Below, one piece after another: positions 51,400 through 56,380 of a stretch of DNA of 56,380 nt. The notes beneath the pieces are model-generated. The model was not told the origin of the DNA. It searched no databases and worked only from the letters and a program-made list of their open reading frames with translations. Numbering within the stretch: position 1 is the stretch's first letter; each line of letters starts with the position of its first letter. The DNA is from Paenibacillus terrae (GTDB taxonomy: Bacteria; Bacillota; Bacilli; Paenibacillales; Paenibacillaceae), in assembly GCF_005217525.1 (NCBI RefSeq), contig NZ_PNXQ01000002.1:153182-209561 (forward strand), written 5' to 3'. A program made the translations under genes and the position numbers.

Positions 51400-51705
51400 A
51401 ATCTTCGTTGCGGTCGATGCAATTCTGCCTCTGCGTTCGCCATCAATCATGCCACATATCAACGAGACAAAAATCTCGGTGTCTGTAACTTCAGCATTTA
51501 TCACCTTAAGGATGTTCTCAATAACCTCAGAAGCTTTCTTGTTTAACATTAGCTCAAGATTTTCTCTTGTTCCGCAAAAGCGGTGCAATGTTGCCTTACT
51601 TATGCCTGAGGCTTCCGCTAATTCTTTGATTGTGCTTCTTGGGCTGTCAATTATGGCAACGGCAAGGAGTTTTAGTAAATTGTTTTCATTGTAACTTAAT
51701 CCCAT
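51400..51705 (-). pseudogene. TetR-family regulator, truncated at its 3' end
   Basis: From the ATG at 51705 (AAAGGAG 8-9 nt upstream) the frame encodes MGLSYNENNLLKLLAVAI and a TetR HTH (TIKELAEASGISKATLHRF), then LICGMIDGERR. After about 90 codons the family match ends. The frame stays open into the terminator and antisense to the last 90 bp of the alkaline phosphatase gene, stopping at 51256. A normal TetR protein has about 190 residues with a ligand domain, which is missing. The boundary near 51400 is my estimate. Confidence 0.6.
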
Positions 51706-51797
51706 TTGGGCTTCTCCTTTGTTTTTTATTACGAAATTTGAATCCACATACGTTCAAATGATCCATTTTTGTATCACATGAATTAAAAAACATATAA

Positions 51798-51849
51798 TAT
51801 CATATGAGTCAATATTGTCTCATTTTTTTGTAAGTATCATATGGCTCAA
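51798..51849 (+). repeat. Direct repeat TATCATATG[AG][GC]TCAA, two copies
   Basis: TATCATATGAGTCAA (51798-51812 region) and TATCATATGGCTCAA (51835-51849) match at 13 of 15 positions and lie 37 bp apart. Each contains the palindrome CATATG. They lie upstream of the truncated TetR and partly inside the GerW fragment; they may be operator remnants. Confidence 0.45.
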
Positions 51850-51973
51850 AACAGAAATCATTGGTGCCGTCAGATACGGTAACTGGTTCACCAATGGCCG
51901 TATTGACATTCACCATGTCCTTTAAATGATCTTTCGCCGTTCTGACAAAAGATTGCAATGGATGCTCTGTCAT
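51809..51973 (-). pseudogene. GerW/YtfJ sporulation protein, N-terminal fragment (54 codons)
   Basis: From an ATG at 51973 (AGAGAGG 9-10 nt upstream) the frame reads MTEHPLQSFVRTAKDHLKDM then VNVNTAIGEPVTVSDGT. This matches the start of spore-germination protein GerW/YtfJ, whose family has a Met/Leu-rich helix, DVNTIIG-like segment and (S)DG turn. After SDGT the sequence becomes unrelated (NDFCFEPYDTYKKMRQY) and stops. Intact relatives have about 150 residues, so this is a 3'-deleted copy left by recombination. Confidence 0.6.
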
Positions 51974-52079
51974 TCCATTCACCTCTCTACAATAGTCCTA
52001 TTTTGCCACTGTAGTCAGGATTGAAAAAGAATAAACTGCGTATCGTTGCATCAATTGTCTTTGCCCGCATAAAAAACTA

Positions 52080-52119
52080 AAAAGGCCATCTCTCCACTAC
52101 ATCAGTGGAGGGACGGCTT
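52080..52119 (-). terminator. Terminator of the YtaF-like gene
   Basis: On the minus strand GCCGTCCCTCCACT pairs with AGTGGAGAGATGGC around a 5-nt loop and is followed by CTTTTT. Confidence 0.8.
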
Positions 52120-52138
52120 CAATTAGCAGTACGCTCAC

Positions 52139-52786
52139 TTATCCAAAAAAAGTATTGCAAGCAATCAAAATAATGATAACGCCGCTTAAGGCCGTACTGA
52201 ACTGACCTAATGTGAAAGAGCCGATACGAATCGCCGACAATTTTTGTCCAAGGATCACACCAAGCCAAACCGTGATATAACTGCCGATTGCCGCTGTCAG
52301 AGAGATCGCAATGGGTGACAGTCCTATCAGACCTGCACCGATCCCATTCGTAACGGCATTAGCAGCAAGTGCAACCCCCAGCACCGCTGCCTCAAGGTAT
52401 CCAATAGTGCCTGATTTGTCTTTATCCACGATTTCGGGATTTTGTAGAATTCCTTCGAGTGATCGGCCTGACACTTCCTCCCCGGCTTCTTCACTGTCCT
52501 GTCTGGTTTCCTGCTTCTTACGCGGTACTGCCAGCAGAATGATGCGGGTACCGACAATGAACAGCAACAATGCTCCAATTAGGACGGGTAATATACCCGG
52601 AAGAACCCTCGCCAGCCACTGACCGGATATGATCCCTGTCATGCTAAGGATGAAACAGATGACCGCAATGATTAAATTTGATAAATAGTTAATACGTATA
52701 CCCCGAATCCCATAAGATATTCCAACACCCAAATTATCCAGACTGGATGATAAAGCAAAGCCAAAAATTAAAAGCCACGCAACCAT
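52139..52786 (-). CDS. YtaF/MntP-like sporulation membrane protein
   Basis: A 215-residue protein with six membrane segments arranged as two inverted halves. Each half begins with a related motif: FALSSSLDNLGVGISYGIRG and VALAANAVTNGIGAGLIGL. A cytoplasmic loop (residues about 90-130) contains DKDKSGTIGYLEAAVLG, as in Bacillus YtaF. In MntP-type metal exporters each half has an Asp; here the first has D17 but the second has Asn (AANAVTNG), so metal export is uncertain. It diverges from the XRE-DUF1232 gene across a perfect palindrome. Confidence 0.78.
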   Translation of the reverse strand: MVAWLLIFGFALSSSLDNLGVGISYGIRGIRINYLSNLIIAVICFILSMTGIISGQWLARVLPGILPVLIGALLLFIVGTRIILLAVPRKKQETRQDSEEAGEEVSGRSLEGILQNPEIVDKDKSGTIGYLEAAVLGVALAANAVTNGIGAGLIGLSPIAISLTAAIGSYITVWLGVILGQKLSAIRIGSFTLGQFSTALSGVIIILIACNTFFG

Positions 52787-52861
52787 GGGGTCCTCACTCC
52801 TTGTTGTCAGTTTACAGTCATACTATTGAGCATATTGCAAAAAGGTGCTCATCATCTCTAA

Positions 52862-52886
52862 AAATGTTGAGATCCCCTCAACATTT
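52862..52886. promoter_or_regulatory. Operator-like palindrome between ytaF-like and XRE-DUF1232 genes
   Basis: AAATGTTGAG and CTCAACATTT are perfect 10-bp inverted copies with a 5-bp spacer, located 36 bp before the XRE gene start. It is a good candidate for autoregulation by the XRE protein. Confidence 0.6.
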
Positions 52887-52921
52887 GATTCAACACCAAC
52901 ACAAGGTGAGGTGAACTGCAA

Positions 52922-53593
52922 ATGTCCGATGCGAAGAGAAACGCCACACTGGGTGAGACACTGCTCACCTTGCTGAAAGAACGTTCTTTATCAATGCGCA
53001 AGCTAAGCGCTGCTACCGGCATTGATACGGCCACCATATCGCGAATCGTTAACGGGAAGCAAAGAGCCAAGCCTGAACATCTGGAAGCTTTTGCTTTTCA
53101 TCTTGACGTTCCCTCTGCTCCACTCTTCCAAGCTGCTGGTTATGTCGCCTCCACTCCCCCTACTCATCAGAACCACCCAAACGATATCTACTCCTCCATC
53201 AACAGCATTAAAGAAATTCTTCAAGCCTCCAACCTCATTGACCAACAGTTTACTGCCGAGCAGGTTCAAAAAGAACTGAGCAAATACGAACCCTATGTCC
53301 TAACCGAAGAAGGAGCTCAGATTATCCACAATGACTTTCCTGGTAAAGTAAAAAGCGTCAACGGCGCGGGACCTTTCATTGAGGAGCTCAAGAGAATGTA
53401 TCAGCTCTACAGTAGCGATAATATCACCCTGGAGGAGCGCTCGATCCTCGGCAGCGGCTTGTTGTACTTCGTCTCCGCCACAGATATTATCCCCGATTAT
53501 GTATTTCCTTTAGGTTATCTGGACGATGCGATTGCCGTGCAAATTGTATTGGGTCGTCTCCAGAATACGAGGAGCAGCAAGTCCCAATCGTGA
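52922..53593 (+). CDS. XRE-family HTH protein fused to a DUF1232 (YkvA-like) domain
   Basis: A 223-residue protein. The HTH is RSLSMRKLSAATGIDTATIS (residues about 22-41) followed by RIVNGKQRAKPEHL. A helical linker follows, then a C-terminal DUF1232 core with LGSGLLYFVSATDIIPDYVF and LGYLDDAIAVQIVLG. DUF1232 is normally a small membrane-associated domain of unknown function; its fusion to a DNA-binding domain suggests a membrane-linked sensor. AGGTGAGGTG precedes the ATG. Confidence 0.85.
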   Translation: MSDAKRNATLGETLLTLLKERSLSMRKLSAATGIDTATISRIVNGKQRAKPEHLEAFAFHLDVPSAPLFQAAGYVASTPPTHQNHPNDIYSSINSIKEILQASNLIDQQFTAEQVQKELSKYEPYVLTEEGAQIIHNDFPGKVKSVNGAGPFIEELKRMYQLYSSDNITLEERSILGSGLLYFVSATDIIPDYVFPLGYLDDAIAVQIVLGRLQNTRSSKSQS

Positions 53594-53640
53594 CCTCGGA
53601 TTGTCATACTGACAGGGCAAGAACCTATGCATGGATCGTC

Positions 53641-53694
53641 AAAAAAAGAGGCTGTCTCCCTTTGCAGAAACAACTCTGCACAGGGGACAGCCTC
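53641..53694. terminator. Strong hairpin with minus-strand U-tract
   Basis: GAGGCTGTC and GACAGCCTC, then CCC/GGG and GCAGA/TCTGC, make a long stem. On the minus strand it is followed by seven T. It follows the XRE-DUF1232 gene on the plus strand and may terminate minus-strand transcripts from arsC. Confidence 0.7.
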
Positions 53695-53802
53695 AACTTC
53701 AACTCTAACTCGTTATATCCCCAAGAATCCCTAATCACGGATGTAGGGGTACCCAATCCATAAATCACTTGCTGCTTGAAAGACCCTATCGAAAAAGATA
53801 GA

Positions 53803-54110
53803 CCGGCCTATATAACTGGTTTCCCAAAGGAAAACAGCAACAGATTCAAACCCATAGCAAGCATGAAGGAGCCAAGTTGTTTGGTGCGATCCACTACGAG
53901 ACGGGGCAAGTCCATCACTATGAAGTCGAACAAGCGAATGTGACATCCATCATGCCCGGGCGCTTCAATCCTTTTTACAAAAACACCGTTGTTTGGAGCT
54001 TGTATTCTTGCCGCCCTACAGCCCCGATCTCAATCTCATGGAGGGCGTCTGGAAGTGGCTCAAGAGTGATATCATTAACAACGTATTTTTCAAAAAAATT
54101 TTACCAGATT
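53803..54110 (+). pseudogene. IS630-family transposase remnant, internally deleted and frameshifted
   Basis: The first piece reads WFPKGKQQQIQTHSKHEGAK and LFGAIHYETGQVHHYEV in one frame. A deletion near 53940 removes the segment that should hold the second catalytic Asp. The match resumes in another frame as DIHHARALQSFLQKH and LELVFLPPYSPDLNLMEGVW with KWLKSDIINNVFF. The LPPYSPDLNLME block carries the last catalytic Glu of IS630 transposases. The N-terminal HTH and inverted repeats are missing, so the element is dead. It separates arsC from the XRE gene. Confidence 0.75.
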
Positions 54111-54154
54111 CGTCTCCACGTCACGAAATTTATGACTCCCGACTTGACGCTCTA

Positions 54155-54577
54155 TTATTCGCCAGTTACCGCAAATTGTTTAATGCGTTCTCCCACCTGA
54201 TCACGAACCCGCTGGAAGACGGCCCACTTTTCTTCTTCCGTTCCCTCTGCTTTGGCCGGATCGTCAAATCCCCAATGTTCACGGCGAACTTGTGGAGGTG
54301 TGATGGGACATTTATCGGCAGCATCCCCGCACAAGGTCACAACCAAATCCGCGCTGTTCAGCAAGACAGTATCAATGATATCCGAAGTTTGACCAGAAAT
54401 ATCAATCCCTACTTCATTCATCGCTTGTACCGCTTTAGGATTAAGACCGTGCGCTTCAATGCCTGCACTGTACACATTCCAACGATCTCCCAAGTATTTC
54501 TTGGCCCAGCCTTCTGCCATTTGACTCCGACAAGAATTACCGGTGCACAAAAAGTAAATTGTCTTTTTTTCCATCAT
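54155..54577 (-). CDS. arsC: Arsenate reductase, thioredoxin-coupled
   Basis: A 140-residue low-molecular-weight phosphatase-like enzyme reducing arsenate to arsenite. Nucleophile C11 lies in the loop [16 protein letters not shown], and the resolving pair is C83 and C90 in [11 protein letters not shown]. It begins ATGATG with AAAGGAG 7 nt upstream. It is last in the arsR-arsB-arsC unit. The IS630 remnant begins right after it, but the gene itself is intact. Confidence 0.95.
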   Translation of the reverse strand: MMEKKTIYFLCTGNSCRSQMAEGWAKKYLGDRWNVYSAGIEAHGLNPKAVQAMNEVGIDISGQTSDIIDTVLLNSADLVVTLCGDAADKCPITPPQVRREHWGFDDPAKAEGTEEEKWAVFQRVRDQVGERIKQFAVTGE

Positions 54578-54599
54578 AAACGTCTCCTTTAATGTTCAA

Positions 54600-55889
54600 T
54601 TATGAAATAACTAACCACAGATATAAGCCCAGCAGGGTAATAAAAAGTGTAGGAATCGTTAAAATAATGCCTGTTTTAAAATAAGTTCCCCAAGAAATTT
54701 TCACGCCTTTGGAGCTAAGCACATGCAGCCACAACAATGTGGCCAATGAACCAATCGGGGTTATTTTCGGCCCCAGATCCGATCCAATCACATTAGCGTA
54801 AATCAGCGACTCTTTGATCATGCCGGTTGTATGGGTGGCATTTATAGCAAGCGCATCAATCATGACCGTAGGCAAGTTATTCATCACCGACGAGATAACC
54901 GCCGCGATAAAGCCCATGCCCATGGTGGCCACAAACATACCTTGATCAGCAGCCGCTTGAATCACATGAGCCAGCAGATCCGTCAAACCGGCATTACGCA
55001 GACCATACACCACAACATACATCCCAATGGAGAAAAACACGATGGCCCATGGAGCGCCCTTAATAACTTCTTTCATTGGGACCGCCGGACTTCTTCTCGC
55101 CATTAGCAAGAAAAAGATAGCAACGATGCCGGCTACCACCGAAACAGGAATATTAAAAAATTCGCTTGCAAAGTAGCCAACCAGCAGAACCGCGAGAACG
55201 ATCCAGGAAATACGGAACATTTTTAGGTCTTTAATCGCTTCTGCAGGCGCTATTAACTGTGCAGCATCAAACTTTTGGGGGATCTTTTTGCGGAAAAAGA
55301 GATACAATACCAAGATACTAGCCGCTAAGGAAAATAAATTAGGTACAATCATGCGGCCCGCATATTCCATAAACGTGATGCCAAAGAAATCGGCTGATAC
55401 AATATTCACCAGGTTGCTGACCACAAGCGGAAGCGACGTCGTATCCGCAATAAACCCACTCGCTATGATGAAAGGAAAAACCATTTTTTCGTCCAATTTC
55501 AGTGCCCGAACCATCGCTAGAACAATCGGTGTCAGAATTAAAGCCGCACCATCATTCGCAAAAAAAGCAGCGACAACGGCGCCAAGAACGCTCACATAAA
55601 CGAACATCCGGGTTCCGCTTCCCCGCGCAACTCGTGCCATGTGAAGCGCCGCCCATTCGAAAATGCCGATTTTGTCAAGCACCAACGAAATCAGGATGAT
55701 GGCCACAAAAGCCAAAGTCGCATTCCAGACAATCCGAGTAACTTCCCAAACATCATGCAAATCTACGACACCCAACAGTAGAGCAAGTACGGCTCCTCCG
55801 CAGGCTGACCAGCCAATAGACAGATTTTTAGGCTGCCAGATCACCAACACTAAAGTGGCTAAAAATATAATGCATGCCAACAAAACCAA
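54600..55889 (-). CDS. arsB: Arsenite efflux permease ArsB
   Basis: A 429-residue membrane protein with about 11-12 segments, the ArsB/NhaD superfamily length. Characteristic parts are [36 protein letters not shown] and [15 protein letters not shown], plus [19 protein letters not shown]. It exports arsenite or antimonite using the proton gradient. The start is TTG with GGAGG 9 nt upstream. The 180-bp gap to arsR holds a palindrome and a tandem repeat that may add regulation. Confidence 0.95.
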   Translation of the reverse strand: MVLLACIIFLATLVLVIWQPKNLSIGWSACGGAVLALLLGVVDLHDVWEVTRIVWNATLAFVAIILISLVLDKIGIFEWAALHMARVARGSGTRMFVYVSVLGAVVAAFFANDGAALILTPIVLAMVRALKLDEKMVFPFIIASGFIADTTSLPLVVSNLVNIVSADFFGITFMEYAGRMIVPNLFSLAASILVLYLFFRKKIPQKFDAAQLIAPAEAIKDLKMFRISWIVLAVLLVGYFASEFFNIPVSVVAGIVAIFFLLMARRSPAVPMKEVIKGAPWAIVFFSIGMYVVVYGLRNAGLTDLLAHVIQAAADQGMFVATMGMGFIAAVISSVMNNLPTVMIDALAINATHTTGMIKESLIYANVIGSDLGPKITPIGSLATLLWLHVLSSKGVKISWGTYFKTGIILTIPTLFITLLGLYLWLVIS

Positions 55890-56069
55890 TGTACAAAACC
55901 TCCATATACCATGATGTCCAGTTCTTTATCTGCTCTTTCTACAAATCCTTTCTCTATTTAATCCACCATTCTCACATCATTTTTAAAGCATATACTTATA
56001 TTATACTTATATTTAAACCAGCATTATCTCCATAGGGAGATAAACTGAACAACCTTTAAGAGGGGCAAG
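55890..56069. promoter_or_regulatory. arsR-arsB intergenic region with palindrome and tandem repeat
   Basis: TTATCTCC-ATAG-GGAGATAA (56024-56043) is a perfect 8-bp-arm inverted repeat. TATACTTATA occurs twice in tandem (55991-56000 and 56002-56011) with an 11-bp period. Either could be an ArsR-type operator, an internal promoter or a partial mRNA hairpin setting the arsR:arsB ratio. Confidence 0.45.
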
Positions 56070-56378
56070 CTAAGCTGAGGAATCCGGTCCACAAGATGCT
56101 ATGGATCCCTCTTTATTCAGCCAATTTAAAATATGCTTTGAATCTGGCATACATTCAAGCACAGCTTGAATATGAGGCTTGTCGTCTACGTTTAAGGAAT
56201 AGAATACCCACTGACTTCGTTTTTCTTCTTTTACGATCCCTTGCGACTTTAATTTTCTTAAATGCTGGCTAATGGCAGGCTGCGACATATCGAAGATGTC
56301 CACGAATTCGCAAACACACCATTCTCTTTCTCTTAGCAGGGAAAGCATGGCCAAGCGGGTTTTATCCCCCAGTAGCTT
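56070..56378 (-). CDS. arsR: ArsR-family arsenic-responsive repressor (5' end outside window)
   Basis: The frame stays open to the right edge (KLLGDKTRLAMLSLLREREW), so the TTG at 56354 is internal and the true start lies outside. The metal-sensing ligands are in WCVCEFVDIF at the start of the third helix, as in ArsR of plasmid R773, and the recognition helix is SQPAISQHLRKLKSQG. Arsenite or antimonite binding releases it from the ars promoter, which must also be outside the window. About 10-20 N-terminal residues are missing. Confidence 0.92.
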   Translation of the reverse strand, partial: KLLGDKTRLAMLSLLREREWCVCEFVDIFDMSQPAISQHLRKLKSQGIVKEEKRSQWVFYSLNVDDKPHIQAVLECMPDSKHILNWLNKEGSIASCGPDSSA

Positions 56379-56380
56379 TA

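Overview
The window looks like a chromosomal segment of a Paenibacillus (P. polymyxa-like) or a close spore-forming Bacillales relative. This is inferred from moderate GC, strong Gram-positive ribosome-binding sites, TTG/GTG starts, a Bacillus-type DeoR/deo operon with its operator, Bacillus-type PdxK, a YtaF-like membrane protein, a GerW/YtfJ remnant and thioredoxin-type ArsC. I had no database access, so species and family names rest on recognised motifs and remembered homologues.

Layout. 1-2.4 kb: an IS1182-type transposase tail, a GNAT acetyltransferase broken by one in-frame stop, and an mhq-type ring-cleaving dioxygenase behind a promoter that overlaps an MhqR-like operator. 2.4-7 kb: M3 peptidase, pyridoxine kinase and an XRE/TPR-like regulator. 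7-12.8 kb: a cyclic-nucleotide phosphodiesterase diverging from a phnD-phnC-phnE-phnE phosphonate/phosphite uptake operon, with Pho-box-like repeats between them. 12.8-17.3 kb: a class V aminotransferase and a sulfate uptake operon (sbp-cysT-cysW, no ATPase gene) behind a long structured leader. 17.4-18.9 kb: small envelope proteins. 19-25.8 kb: a complete nucleoside-scavenging set, deoR then deoC-cdd-nupC-deoB-deoD-pdp. 26-28.8 kb: CheW, a soluble slipin, then about 1 kb of unexplained sequence with repeats and a GC-rich block.

28.8-32.4 kb: a compact three-gene unit, FAD monooxygenase then GTP cyclohydrolase II then RibD, without a visible FMN riboswitch and divergent from an HxlR regulator. 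This is the best candidate in the window for an undescribed pathway. 32.5-44.7 kb: a run of regulator-plus-effector pairs (HxlR/DJ-1, LysR/CynX-like MFS, MarR/HlyD+ABC-2 permease, HxlR/NAD(P)H oxidoreductase, XRE-cupin/LysE), several with clear palindromes in the shared promoter region. DUF1835, DUF1275 and AlaX proteins are interspersed.

44.8-52 kb is more AT-rich: a SetA-like MFS exporter converging on an MGT-type glycosyltransferase, a MarR/threonine-aldolase operon, a truncated metal-binding ABC solute-binding protein, a secreted alkaline phosphatase, and a rearrangement scar with a truncated TetR and a 54-codon GerW/YtfJ fragment. 52-56.4 kb: YtaF-like protein divergent from an XRE-DUF1232 protein, an IS630 transposase remnant, and an arsR-arsB-arsC operon whose arsR runs off the right edge.

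Functional themes are phosphorus scavenging (phn, cyclic nucleotidase, alkaline phosphatase), sulfur uptake, nucleoside catabolism, and locally regulated efflux/detoxification. Insertion-sequence and gene fragments mark both ends and the 49-54 kb stretch as rearranged.
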